Of a stretch of DNA of 64,000 bases, positions 51,680 through 60,423 are shown one piece after another. The notes beneath the pieces are model-generated. The model searched no databases, was not told the origin of the DNA, and saw nothing but the letters and a program-made list of their open reading frames with translations. Positions within the stretch are counted from its first letter, which is position 1; each line of letters starts with the position of its first letter. The position numbers and the translations under genes were made by a program. Source of the stretch: Lewinellaceae bacterium (GTDB taxonomy: Bacteria > Bacteroidota > Bacteroidia > Chitinophagales > Saprospiraceae); the NCBI GenBank assembly GCA_020636435.1, contig JACJXX010000001.1, positions 248,001 to 312,000 of the forward strand, given 5' to 3'.

Positions 51680-52612
51680 CTAACGTTTTGCCGCCAGAAG
51701 ATACAGAACGGCCATTCGGACCGCTACGCCGTTCTCTACCTGTCGCAGGATGATGGAATGCTCGGAGTCGGCCACATCGCTGGTGATCTCCACGCCCCGG
51801 TTGATCGGCCCGGGATGCATGATCACAATGGGCCGCCCCAGTTGGTCGAGCAGCGCCTTGTTGATGCCGTAATACTGGGCATATTCCCTTAAGGAAGGGA
51901 AGTATTTAATATCCTGGCGTTCCAGTTGTATCCGCAAAACGTTGGCTATGTCGCACCACTGCAGGCTGTCTTTCAGGTTGTGAGACACCTCTACGCCCAG
52001 CTTGCCGATAAACTTGGGAATCAGGGTCGGCGGCCCGCATACGCGCACCTGAGCGCCCAGTTTCTTCAGGCAGAAAATATTGCTGAGCGCCACCCGGGAA
52101 TGCAGGATATCTCCGAAAATAGCCACTTTTTTTCCGGCCAGGCCGCCTACTTTTTCTTCCATAGAAAAAGCGTCGAGCAAGGCCTGCGTAGGGTGCTCAT
52201 GGGTGCCGTCGCCGGCGTTGATGATGTGGGCGTCGATATGCTGGGCCAGGAAATGGTGAGCGCCGGGAGCCGGGTGCCGCATGACGATCATGTCTACCTT
52301 CATAGACAGTATATTGTTGACCGTGTCGAGCAGCGTTTCTCCTTTTTTTACAGAAGAAGAAGAGGCGGAAAAATTGACGACGTCGGCGGAAAGTCGCTTT
52401 TCAGCCAGTTCGAAAGAGATGCGGGTGCGGGTCGAATCTTCAAAAAAGAGGTTGGCCACTGTGACATCCCGCAGCGAAGGGACTTTCTTGATCGGCCGGT
52501 TGATCACCTCCTTGAAGCTCCGGGCCGTTTCAAAGATCAGGCGGATATCGCCTTCTGTAAGATATTTGATCCCAAGTATGTGTTTGGTACTGAGTTGTTG
52601 TTCGATAGCCAT
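51680..52612 (-). CDS. pyrB: Aspartate carbamoyltransferase catalytic subunit
   Basis: This 310-residue enzyme of pyrimidine synthesis joins carbamoyl phosphate and aspartate. Conserved blocks: FFEDSTRTRISFE (carbamoyl phosphate), MIVMRHPAPGAHHFLA, HEHPTQALLDAF, KVAIFGDILHSRVALSN and VIMHPGPINRGVEI. No pyrI regulatory subunit is adjacent, in line with the unregulated class. It starts 27 bp after pyrR, so the two form an operon controlled by pyrimidine status. Confidence 0.96.
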   Translation of the reverse strand: MAIEQQLSTKHILGIKYLTEGDIRLIFETARSFKEVINRPIKKVPSLRDVTVANLFFEDSTRTRISFELAEKRLSADVVNFSASSSSVKKGETLLDTVNNILSMKVDMIVMRHPAPGAHHFLAQHIDAHIINAGDGTHEHPTQALLDAFSMEEKVGGLAGKKVAIFGDILHSRVALSNIFCLKKLGAQVRVCGPPTLIPKFIGKLGVEVSHNLKDSLQWCDIANVLRIQLERQDIKYFPSLREYAQYYGINKALLDQLGRPIVIMHPGPINRGVEITSDVADSEHSIILRQVENGVAVRMAVLYLLAAKR

Positions 52613-52639
52613 TCAGGAATGGAAAATGATTGATTGAAT

Positions 52640-53197
52640 TTATTCCGCGTCTTTCTTATTGGCGAATAACAGTATTTTGTCTTCCTGCCCCAGTTCCGCC
52701 CATTCCACCAGCACATAAGCTTCATCCAGCGCATCGATGGTGATGCCGTTGTAATCGGAATGGATGGGCAGATGGCGGTTGAAACGGCGGTCGACCAGAG
52801 AAACCAACTCCACCTGCCGGGGCCTGCCGTAGTGGTTGAGGGCCGTCAGCGCCGCCTGTACCGTCCGGCCGGTGTACAATACATCGTCGACCAGCAGCAC
52901 GCGCTTGTTTTCCACCAGGAAATCCATTTCCGTTTTGCTGGCGTACAACGGCTTGGCCCTCGTCCTGAAATCATCGCGGTAAAAGGTGATATCCAGTTTT
53001 CCGTATTCTATGGCGCCGATGGAGAGGATATCGGAAAGGCGGCGGTAGAGGCGGTTGGACAAATGAACGCCCCTCGGTTGTATGCCGACGATGCAGGTAT
53101 GCTCGAAATGCCCGTGCTGCTCGATCAACTGGTGGCACAGCCGTTCGATGGTCAGCGCAAAGCGCTCTTGCCCGATGATGGTTTTTCCTTTGCTCAT
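52640..53197 (-). CDS. pyrR: Bifunctional pyr regulator / uracil phosphoribosyltransferase
   Basis: This 185-residue type I phosphoribosyltransferase has the PRPP loop RVLLVDDVLYTGRTVQAAL and the PyrR-type block CIVGIQPRGVHLSNRLYRRL. In Gram-positive bacteria PyrR binds leader RNA in response to UMP; in Bacteroidota an attenuation site is less certain. I see no convincing PyrR-binding hairpin in the 109-bp leader 53198-53307. Co-transcribed with pyrB. Confidence 0.93.
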   Translation of the reverse strand: MSKGKTIIGQERFALTIERLCHQLIEQHGHFEHTCIVGIQPRGVHLSNRLYRRLSDILSIGAIEYGKLDITFYRDDFRTRAKPLYASKTEMDFLVENKRVLLVDDVLYTGRTVQAALTALNHYGRPRQVELVSLVDRRFNRHLPIHSDYNGITIDALDEAYVLVEWAELGQEDKILLFANKKDAE

Positions 53198-53307
53198 AAA
53201 TTGTGAACAAAGATAAAATTATCGGGAGAAAATTTTCCTTCCAGCCTTTAAACCTTATCGGCTTCTTTCAGTCTACTTCATAAAATCACGTAAAACAATC
53301 TCAAATT

Positions 53308-54132
53308 ATGAAAAAGTATTGCTTATTATTCGTTGCCTTTTCGGCTTTCTCCCTGTTCCTTGCTTCCTGCCAGAAAGAAGAACCGGCCCCCCCCGCTTTT
53401 GAGGAGGACCTCGTCACCAACGAGGACGTAGCCACTGCCACCAACCTGTTTCAGGACACCGAAGATGAGGTGGACCTTCAGATCGAAACCCGCGGCGGAG
53501 GGCTCAATTGCCCGGCGGTCACCGTCAGCCCGGATGACGGCACCTTCCCCCGCACCGTGTCCATCGATTATGGCCCCGACGGCTGCGAAGGGCCCAATGG
53601 CCGCCTCCGGCAAGGCATGATCATGGTCACCCAAACAAATCCGATGGCGGCCCCCGGCGCTGCCCGCACGATTACTTTCGACAACTTCTTCGTAGATGGC
53701 GTGCAGGTTCAGGGGGTAAAAACCATTATCAATGCCAGTACAGGAACGGACGGCAACATCGTCTTCACCAGAACGGTGGAAGGCGGAAGCCTGACGTATC
53801 CCAACGGTGAAACCGCGTCTTGGGAAGCCAGCCACACTTTGACGCAAGTGGACGGCGGCGGCACCCCCGCTATGCTCGATGATGTTTTTGAGATCACGGG
53901 CGGCTCTTCCGGCGCCAACCGCCACGGCGTAGCTTTCACCGTCGAGATCACCGAACCGCTGGTGAAGCGCAAAATCTGCCCCTGGATCGTAAGCGGCGTA
54001 ATCACCATTGCGATTAACGGCCGTACCCGCACGCTCGACTACGGCGACGGCGAATGCGACCGCATCGCTACAGTAATTTATCCCAACGGCTTTACCCGGG
54101 AAGTGCTGATCCGGAATTGGTGGAGGTTGTAA
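53308..54132 (+). CDS. Hypothetical lipoprotein
   Basis: This 274-residue protein has a lipobox, FSLFLASCQKEE, making Cys 21 the lipidation site. The mature part is beta-rich with a repeated DGC/DGE pattern (VSIDYGPDGCEGPNGRLRQG, RTLDYGDGECDRIATVIYPN), suggesting two related strands-and-loop modules. No recognised family; similar outer-membrane lipoproteins are common in Bacteroidota. Monocistronic, with repeats on its 3' side. Confidence 0.75.
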   Translation: MKKYCLLFVAFSAFSLFLASCQKEEPAPPAFEEDLVTNEDVATATNLFQDTEDEVDLQIETRGGGLNCPAVTVSPDDGTFPRTVSIDYGPDGCEGPNGRLRQGMIMVTQTNPMAAPGAARTITFDNFFVDGVQVQGVKTIINASTGTDGNIVFTRTVEGGSLTYPNGETASWEASHTLTQVDGGGTPAMLDDVFEITGGSSGANRHGVAFTVEITEPLVKRKICPWIVSGVITIAINGRTRTLDYGDGECDRIATVIYPNGFTREVLIRNWWRL

Positions 54133-54222
54133 GATAAACAGAGGCCATCAGGTGGACGGTGGACGGGGCCGCGAAGGGCTGAGCGGCTACCATTCTTGTG
54201 TTGGACAGAGATTGCCGGGGTT

Positions 54223-54660
54223 GTGTACGATGTACGGGTCCAACGGTGGTCAGGGCTGTGTACGATGTACGAGGCCCCCATTGGCTGTCCAGAGTCGGGC
54301 CCATACACCGTACAAAGCCTTTGCCACTGGCAAGCCCGTACATCGTACACCTCTTTGTCCAGCGTTAGACGGATACCCGGCTGAGCATGTTAGGGCTTGC
54401 AAAACAATAAATGATCCATTTAGACTCGTTCTTTTGCACGCTAACGGCGTTAAAAAGCCTCGCCGTAGCCCCACTATGCCTACGTTTTTTGCCTTGTTAG
54501 CGCACAAAATAACTTCGTCTATTCTGTATCACTTATTATTTTGCAAGCCCTTAGATGCACGGGCTTCGCTGGATACGCACACCGTACACCCCCCAAGCTC
54601 CTGCTAAGCCCGTACATCGTACACCGGTTGCGCCACCGCCGAGCCTGTACGCCGTACACC
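54223..54660. repeat. Dispersed 14-mer GTGTACGATGTACG and relatives
   Basis: Exact copies lie at 54223-54236 and 54258-54271, with inverted copies at 54337-54350 and 54611-54624. Looser CGTACACC variants surround them. Each has two GTACG half-sites 7 bp apart. They could be protein-binding sites or just a repeat family. Non-coding. Confidence 0.65.
54390..54553. mobile_element. MITE-like element, 158 bp, possible TTA duplication
   Basis: Core 54393-54550 has 18-bp terminal inverted repeats with one mismatch (GGGCTTGCAAAACAATAA on the left), flanked by TTA on both sides. An inner inverted pair, TTTTGCACGCTAAC and GTTAGCGCACAAAA, lies at about 54433 and 54496. No ORF. It splits the group of GTACG repeats. 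Confidence 0.6.
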
Positions 54661-54691
54661 CCCAAGCTCCTTCTAAGCCCGTACAACCGCC

Positions 54692-56392
54692 CTACTTCCT
54701 CTGCACCTTCGCCCAGGTATCCTTCAGGGTCACTGTCCGGTTGAAGACCAGCTTTTCATCCGTGCTGTCGGGGTCGACAGAGAAGTAGCCCAGGCGCAGG
54801 AACTGGAACCGGTCCCCGGGCTGAGCACTGGCAAGGCTCGGTTCGATGTAGGCCTTTTCGATGACCCGCAGCGAGTCCTCGTTGAAAAATTCCAGGTAAT
54901 CCTTATCCTCGTGGCTATCCGGCTGAGGATCGGTGAACAGGCGGTCGTAGAGGCGGACTTCCGCTTCTTTGGCGTGAGGCGCCGACACCCAGTGCAGGGT
55001 GCCTTTGGCTTTGATGCCGGAGGTGTCTTCCCCGCTTTTGCTCTCGGGATAGTAAGTGCAGCGCACTTCAGTGACTTCCCCGGTTGCCGGGTCTTTCTCG
55101 AACCCTTCGCAGTGCAGGATGTAGGCGCCTTTCAGGCGCACGTCGCGGCCCGGCCCCATGCGAAAGTATTTCCGGGGCGGGTCCTCCATGAAGTCTTCCC
55201 GTTCGATGAAAATTTCCCGGGAGAAGGGCATCGTCCGGACGCCCATGCTTTCGTCTTCCGGGTTGTTTTCTACCTCCATCTGTTCAACTTTGCCTTCCGG
55301 ATAATTGGTGATCACCAGCTTCAGAGGGTCGAGCACGGCCATCACCCGGGGGTCGGTGCGGTTGAGTTCATCCCGAACGCAGAATTCCAGCAGGCTGATC
55401 TCGATGAGGTTGTCGCGCTTGGCGACCCCGGCCTTGTCGCAGAAAGTGCGGATGGCTGCCGGCGGATAACCCCGGCGGCGCATACCGGAGAGGGTCGGCA
55501 TTCGGGGGTCGTCCCAGCCGCTGACATGGCCTTCCCTGACCAGCTTGAGCAGGCGCCGTTTGCTGGTGATCATGTAAGAAACATTCATGCGCGCGAACTC
55601 GATCTGCCGGGAAGGGAAAATCTCCAGGTTTTCGATGAACCAGTCGTACAGGGGCCGGTGGTGGATAAACTCCAGCGAGCAGAGGGAGTGGGTGATCTGC
55701 TCGATGGAATCTGACTGCCCGTGGGCGAAGTCGTACATCGGATAGATGCACCACTCGTCGCCGGTGCGGTGGTGGCGGTCCCGTTTGATGCGGTACATGA
55801 TGGGGTCTCGCAGGTGCATGTTATCGGAAGCCATATCGATCCTGGCGCGCAGCACCTTTGCCCCGTCCGGAAACTCGCCGGCCCGCATGCGCCGGAACAG
55901 ATCGAGGTTCTCCTCAATGCCCCGGGCCCGGTAAGGGCTTTCCTTGCCCGGCACGGCAGGCGTGCCCTTCATTTCCGCGATCTCTTCCGGAGTGGAATCA
56001 TCGACGTAGGCCAGCCCTTTTTTGATGAGTTTGACCGCAAATTCATAAAGCTGTTCGAAATAATCGGAAGCGTAGTACTCCCTGTCGTCCCAATCGAAGC
56101 CCAGCCAGCGGATGTCGTGTTTGATGTTTTCTACATATTCGGTTTCTTCCGTTGTGGGGTTGGTATCGTCAAAGCGCAGGTTGGTCTTGCCTCCGTATTT
56201 CGCGGCCGTCTCGAAGTTAATGCAAATGGCTTTGGCATGCCCGATATGCAGATAACCGTTGGGTTCCGGCGGGAAGCGCGTATGCACGCGGCCGCTGTGT
56301 TTGCCCCGGCGAATGTCTTCTTCTATGATCTGCTCAATGAAGTTGAGGGATTCTTTTTCCTTGCTTTCGTCTTTTTTGCTGAGTTCATTCAT
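54692..56392 (-). CDS. glnS: Glutaminyl-tRNA synthetase
   Basis: This 566-residue class I synthetase has the HIGH-type motif PPEPNGYLHIGHAKA near residues 41-55 and the KMSKR-type motif YMITSKRRLLKLV near 275. Other GlnRS features are LRFDDTNPTTEETEYVENIK and MPTLSGMRRRGYPPAAIRTF. It is not a GluRS, since the C-terminal beta-barrel anticodon domain (EVRCTYYPESKSGEDTSGIK) is of the GlnRS type. It charges tRNA-Gln directly. It follows argS by 58 bp; the gap holds an octamer repeat. Confidence 0.96.
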   Translation of the reverse strand: MNELSKKDESKEKESLNFIEQIIEEDIRRGKHSGRVHTRFPPEPNGYLHIGHAKAICINFETAAKYGGKTNLRFDDTNPTTEETEYVENIKHDIRWLGFDWDDREYYASDYFEQLYEFAVKLIKKGLAYVDDSTPEEIAEMKGTPAVPGKESPYRARGIEENLDLFRRMRAGEFPDGAKVLRARIDMASDNMHLRDPIMYRIKRDRHHRTGDEWCIYPMYDFAHGQSDSIEQITHSLCSLEFIHHRPLYDWFIENLEIFPSRQIEFARMNVSYMITSKRRLLKLVREGHVSGWDDPRMPTLSGMRRRGYPPAAIRTFCDKAGVAKRDNLIEISLLEFCVRDELNRTDPRVMAVLDPLKLVITNYPEGKVEQMEVENNPEDESMGVRTMPFSREIFIEREDFMEDPPRKYFRMGPGRDVRLKGAYILHCEGFEKDPATGEVTEVRCTYYPESKSGEDTSGIKAKGTLHWVSAPHAKEAEVRLYDRLFTDPQPDSHEDKDYLEFFNEDSLRVIEKAYIEPSLASAQPGDRFQFLRLGYFSVDPDSTDEKLVFNRTVTLKDTWAKVQRK

Positions 56393-56400
56393 GAATGATG

Positions 56401-56424
56401 GAATGAGTGAATGAGTGAATGAGT
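56401..56424. repeat. (GAATGAGT)3 tandem octamer
   Basis: Three copies of GAATGAGT separate argS and glnS. The same octamer occurs at 23358-23378, 38661-38684 and, inverted and imperfect, around 63655-63715. Confidence 0.8.
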
Positions 56425-56450
56425 GATTAACAGGCCAAAACAGGTTTCCG

Positions 56451-58295
56451 TTACATTCTGTCCGGCATTTCTATGCCCAGGAGGTCCATGCCATACTTGA
56501 GGACGTTAGCCACGGCCTGGCTCAACTGCAGGCGGAAGGCCTTTGCCTCCGCCGTTTTGGCGTTGAGGATAGACAGGTCGTGGTAGAACCGGTGGTAGGC
56601 CTTGGCCAGGTCGTAACAGAAGTTGGCGATGCCTGAAGGGTCGTATTCTTCTGCGGCCAGTTCAATCAGGCCGGGAAATGCATAGACCATATTCAGCATT
56701 TCCTTTTCCTGAGGTTCGATCGGCCCATAATCAGCAGCAGCGCTGAGGTCCTGTTCTCCACCCTTGCGCAATACGGATTGCACCCGCACGTAGGCATTTT
56801 GCACATAAGGCCCGGTCTGCCCCTGCAGGTCGACCGACTCTTTGGGGTCGAAAACCATGCGTTTTTGCGGTTGCACCTTGATGATAAAGAACTTCAGGGC
56901 AGCGATGGCGATCTTGCGGACTATCTCCTCCTGCTCTTCCCCGGACAGGCCGGTGATCGTGTCCCGGCCGGCCGTATTTTTACGGGCTTCCTCCACTACC
57001 TCGGCGATGAGGTCGTCGGCGTCCACCACGGTCCCTTCCCGGCTTTTCATCTTGCCCGTAGGCAGGTCGACCATGCCATACGACAAATGGTACAAGCCAT
57101 CGGCATAGGGTTCTCCCAGCCGTTTCAGGATTTCGAACAATACCTGGAAGTGATAATTTTGTTCATTAGCTACTACGTAGGCCATCTTATCCACCCCAAA
57201 GTCCTGGTAGCGCTTTTGGGCCGTGCCGATGTCCTGGGTTATGTACACGGAAGTGCCGTCGCTGCGCAGCACCAGCTTGTGGTCGAGCTTGGCGTCCGTG
57301 AGGTCGATCCATACCGAGCCGTCCTCTTTTTGGTAGAAAACCCCTTCTTTCAGGCCTTTCTGTATGGCATCTTTACCCAGAAGATAAGTTTCGGACTCGA
57401 AGTACAGCTTGTCGAATTCAACGCCAAGTTGCCGGTACGTTTCTTCGAAACCTTGATATACCCAGCCGTTCATTTGTTTCCAGAGGTTAATGGTGGGCTC
57501 ATCCCCGGCTTCCCATTCGAGCAGCATCTCCTTGGCTTCGGCTCCCAGGCGGCTGTATTCGTTGAAGTAGGTGTTCTTGAACGCTTTAAAGAAGGCCTCT
57601 TCACTCTGCCCGTTTTCCGCCTGCGCCTCGAAGCGTTTTCGGCCCTCGCCGCTCTGCTGCCATTCTTTATATTCCTCCCGGAATTTCTTTTCGAAGAGCA
57701 CGTAATAGTCGCCCACGAAATGGTCGCCCTTCTCCCCTGCTGATTCCGGGCTGCTTCCCTGGCCGTACTTTTGCCAGGCCAGCATGCTTTTGCAGATGGC
57801 GATGCCCCGGTCGTTGACGATCTGCACCCGCGCCACTTCGTAGCCGGCCGCTTCCAGTATTCTGGAGGTGGACCAGCCGAGCAGGATGTTGCGGATGTGG
57901 CCCAGGTGCAGGGGCTTGTTGGTGTTGGGGGAAGAGAATTCCACCATCACCTTCTGCCCTTTGGCGGGCTGCCGGCCGTAGGCCTCGTCCTGATAGATGT
58001 CCGCCAGGAAGGCGCGCCAGAAGGCGTTGCTCAGAGACAGGTTGAGGAAGCCTTTGATGACGTTGTACCGCTCGATCTGTTCCACTTCCCGGACGAGGTA
58101 TTCTCCCAGCTCTTCTGCGATCTGGTCCGGTTTTTTCCGGGCGGCACGGGCAAAGGGAAAGGCCACGACCGTATAATCGCCTTCAAACTCTTTGCGGGTG
58201 CTGTTCATCGTCACCTGGCTCGCAGTGATGTCCGCGCCGTAAAGAGCCTTGATCCCTTCGATCACCCCCTTTTGTATGATTTCAATGATGTTCAT
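56451..58295 (-). CDS. argS: Arginyl-tRNA synthetase
   Basis: This 614-residue class I synthetase has an N-terminal additional domain (about 1-110), the HIGH motif as SSPNTNKPLHLGHIRN near residues 121-136, SREGTVVDADDLIAEVVEEA near 420, and the C-terminal DALR anticodon-binding helices (ANFCYDLAKAYHRFYHDLSI ... MDLLGIEMPDRM). The ending MDLLGIEMPDRM is the typical ArgRS terminus, so the gene is complete. Probably co-transcribed with glnS. Confidence 0.96.
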   Translation of the reverse strand: MNIIEIIQKGVIEGIKALYGADITASQVTMNSTRKEFEGDYTVVAFPFARAARKKPDQIAEELGEYLVREVEQIERYNVIKGFLNLSLSNAFWRAFLADIYQDEAYGRQPAKGQKVMVEFSSPNTNKPLHLGHIRNILLGWSTSRILEAAGYEVARVQIVNDRGIAICKSMLAWQKYGQGSSPESAGEKGDHFVGDYYVLFEKKFREEYKEWQQSGEGRKRFEAQAENGQSEEAFFKAFKNTYFNEYSRLGAEAKEMLLEWEAGDEPTINLWKQMNGWVYQGFEETYRQLGVEFDKLYFESETYLLGKDAIQKGLKEGVFYQKEDGSVWIDLTDAKLDHKLVLRSDGTSVYITQDIGTAQKRYQDFGVDKMAYVVANEQNYHFQVLFEILKRLGEPYADGLYHLSYGMVDLPTGKMKSREGTVVDADDLIAEVVEEARKNTAGRDTITGLSGEEQEEIVRKIAIAALKFFIIKVQPQKRMVFDPKESVDLQGQTGPYVQNAYVRVQSVLRKGGEQDLSAAADYGPIEPQEKEMLNMVYAFPGLIELAAEEYDPSGIANFCYDLAKAYHRFYHDLSILNAKTAEAKAFRLQLSQAVANVLKYGMDLLGIEMPDRM

Positions 58296-58378
58296 TCGTG
58301 GAAACTATATTTTTCCTGGTTGATTGCTGTTGCTTCAGAAGGCGGCAAATTTATTATTTTTTAGCTGTAAGCCAAAGG

Positions 58379-58810
58379 TCAGGCGCGGGGTACTTCCTTT
58401 TTTAGGTATATTTTACCCGGAATGCACTCGCTGCTGCCGGTGTTGCCGGTCCAGGGGCCTTCCAGCTTTACTTGTTTTCCCTGCACGGACAGGGTGAGGT
58501 CGGCTTTTTTATAACACCATTCCATATCCTCCCTCTTCCAGTTGTTCACGATATTGGTCTCCGCCCAGTGGACGGTGTTGCCCTCCACCACGCCCTCCAG
58601 GTCCATTACGGCGTAGATGGAGCCCACGGCTACATAAGAACGCCCGGTGACCTTGCTGCCTTTCTGTTTGAGATAGAGTTCGAACTCGTAAACCGGAGCG
58701 AAGCCTCCCGGATCCTGGGTAAGGGAACCCTTCCAGACGCCGGTAAAACTTTTCTGCGCCGTGGCTAAAAGAGGCAGGAAGAACAACGCGATAAAAATCC
58801 ACAACTTCAT
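58379..58810 (-). CDS. Hypothetical exported small protein
   Basis: This 143-residue protein has a signal peptide, MKLWIFIALFFLPLLATAQ. The mature part starts FTGVWKGSLTQDPGGFAPVY and contains FELYLKQKGSKVTGRSYV. The GxW plus strand pattern resembles small lipocalin-like or avidin-like barrels, but no family is certain. It has two Cys residues in the mature part (EWCYKK, SECIPG) that could form a disulfide. It starts 42 bp after the rsmD stop and may be co-transcribed. Confidence 0.7.
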   Translation of the reverse strand: MKLWIFIALFFLPLLATAQKSFTGVWKGSLTQDPGGFAPVYEFELYLKQKGSKVTGRSYVAVGSIYAVMDLEGVVEGNTVHWAETNIVNNWKREDMEWCYKKADLTLSVQGKQVKLEGPWTGNTGSSECIPGKIYLKKEVPRA

Positions 58811-58852
58811 ATCGTCTTTCCATTTTGTAATAGACCAACCAAGAAAAAGCTT

Positions 58853-59410
58853 TTACTGTTCCCCATCGGCCATTTCTTCAAAAAAACTGAATATGGTTTT
58901 ACCGTAGCGGCGCTCCTGAAAAAAATGAGGCGCCTCCTCAAAAGAGTGGTTGGGGTTGTGCTCCAGCACCAGCCATCCGCCCGGCTTGAGCAACTGCTGC
59001 TGAAAGATAAGCCCGGGAATGGCATCGATCGCGGGCAGGGCGTAGGGCGGCCCGGCGAAGATGTAATCGTATTGCTCCCCTGTGAAGCCGATAAATTTGA
59101 ACACATCCGCTTTGACGATCCGGATACACGCTTCTATATCCAGTTCCCGGGCTGTTTTTTTCACAAAAGCCACGCAGCCGGGGAACTTGTCAACGTAGGT
59201 TACGTCGCAACAGCCCCGGGAAATGAACTCGTAGCTGTGGCTGCCGGTACCGCCGAAGAGGTCGAGCACCTTGAGGCTTTCCAGGTCCCAGTGGTTGATT
59301 AAAATATTGAACAGCCCTTCCTTGGCAAAGTCTGTCGTCGGCCGCGTCGGCCAGTTCTTTGCCGGGGGGTTGAAACGCCTGCTTTTGAATTTTCCGCCGA
59401 TGATGCGCAT
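58853..59410 (-). CDS. rsmD: 16S rRNA (guanine966-N2)-methyltransferase
   Basis: This 185-residue protein begins MRIIGGKFKSRRFNPP, with RPTTDFAKEGLFNIL and the SAM motif VLDLFGGTGSHSYEFISRG. The catalytic NPPY-type motif reads AGPPYALP, so the first residue of the usual D/N-PPY differs (AGPPY), which is worth noting. Start at ATG 59410; a longer frame upstream only translates the (GGATTGTT)n repeat. It lies downstream of DUF3822, its usual neighbour in Bacteroidota. It would methylate G966 of 16S rRNA. Confidence 0.88.
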   Translation of the reverse strand: MRIIGGKFKSRRFNPPAKNWPTRPTTDFAKEGLFNILINHWDLESLKVLDLFGGTGSHSYEFISRGCCDVTYVDKFPGCVAFVKKTARELDIEACIRIVKADVFKFIGFTGEQYDYIFAGPPYALPAIDAIPGLIFQQQLLKPGGWLVLEHNPNHSFEEAPHFFQERRYGKTIFSFFEEMADGEQ

Positions 59411-59492
59411 GGGGTGGATTGTTGGATTGTTGGATGGTTGGATGGTTATATTGTTGGATTGCTGGATTGTTGGATTGTTGGATTGTTTTTGG
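59411..59492. repeat. TTGGATTG tandem octamers
   Basis: About nine imperfect copies of TTGGATTG directly upstream of the rsmD ATG. The array may affect rsmD translation through copy number, although no ribosome site is visible inside it. Confidence 0.8.
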
Positions 59493-59574
59493 CTGATCAA
59501 TCCAAAAAATATAACAATACTCCTTACCCCCCCCACACACATTTACACATTTACACATTCGTACCCCTTCCCCT

Positions 59575-60423
59575 TCACCCACAAAGGCTCAACCCCAGCA
59601 AATCAAAATAAAAATGGCGGGGTTCGGCGTTAATCTTAGGCCCGAGGTGGAAGAAAGCCGGGGGTTCTGCAAAATGAAAATGCCTGATGTAGCGAAAAAC
59701 CTCCCGGTAAATCTCTGAATCTTTCAAAAGATGGCCAGACAGGTAGGCAGGGTCGGTGGCGGGTTTAAAGCCTAGCTGCTGATAGGCCAGCAGGAGGAAG
59801 TAGATAAAATCTTTTGCGCTTTGATAGGGGTAAGCGTTGGAAAGCAGGAGGTCTTTATCCTTAAACGCCATGATGAACAACCATCCATCCCGGAGGTGGG
59901 CGTATACCTGGGGCCCTTCCCTGGGAGTTCCCAGTTTCCGGATACCTTCCAAAAGGGCTGAACTGATGTGAAACAGGCGGCAGCCGGGGAAGGACTCGCG
60001 GGCGAAGCCTTCTAATTCCCGGGGCATGGCGTAAACATTTTGCACCCCAAAACCGGAAAGAGCATCCGACAATACCAGGTCATCGGAAACCACCTCCGTG
60101 CTTTGCTCCAGATAACTGGCTTTCTTTTGCTCATTGTACAGCCGCTGGGGCACCAGCGTGCTTTTGCCGCTGATCCAGCCGGCACGCACCGTGCGGTAGG
60201 GCTGGGTCAGCAGGCTATCGCCCTGCACCAGGGATTTCAACACGGAAGGCTGCGCTATGATCTGAGGGCCCACCGCATAGGAACGGATAGCCTGCAGGTG
60301 CTGGCGGCTGTCCACGACCATAAAATCAAAACTGTCCACCCCCATCAGGATGGACAGTTCATAAATGTTGGTATTTTTTTTTACGAAGGTATCTTCTACG
60401 AGATCCCTGACTATCTTTCCCAA
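59575..60423 (-). CDS. DUF3822 family protein
   Basis: This 282-residue protein has the DUF3822 features: YELSILMGVDSFDFMVVDSR, DLVLSDALSGFGVQNVYAMP, RLFHISSALLEGI, VYAHLRDGWLFIMAFKDKDL and FIYFLLLAYQQLGFKP. These suggest an actin-like ATPase fold related to type IV pilus PilM-like proteins, an idea from family resemblance only. No ATG precedes YELSIL, so a TTG at 60423, overlapping the upstream gene's end, is chosen. The first ATG (60345) would cut off conserved residues. Neighbour of rsmD as usual. Confidence 0.75.
   Translation of the reverse strand: MGKIVRDLVEDTFVKKNTNIYELSILMGVDSFDFMVVDSRQHLQAIRSYAVGPQIIAQPSVLKSLVQGDSLLTQPYRTVRAGWISGKSTLVPQRLYNEQKKASYLEQSTEVVSDDLVLSDALSGFGVQNVYAMPRELEGFARESFPGCRLFHISSALLEGIRKLGTPREGPQVYAHLRDGWLFIMAFKDKDLLLSNAYPYQSAKDFIYFLLLAYQQLGFKPATDPAYLSGHLLKDSEIYREVFRYIRHFHFAEPPAFFHLGPKINAEPRHFYFDLLGLSLCG

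Noticed and set aside
53198..53307. PyrR-responsive attenuator in the pyrR leader
   Set aside because: No convincing anti-terminator/terminator pair or PyrR-binding loop could be seen by eye.
54152..54607. 151-codon frame across the GTACG repeats and the MITE-like element
   Set aside because: It spans a mobile element and dispersed repeats and has no domain or start context.
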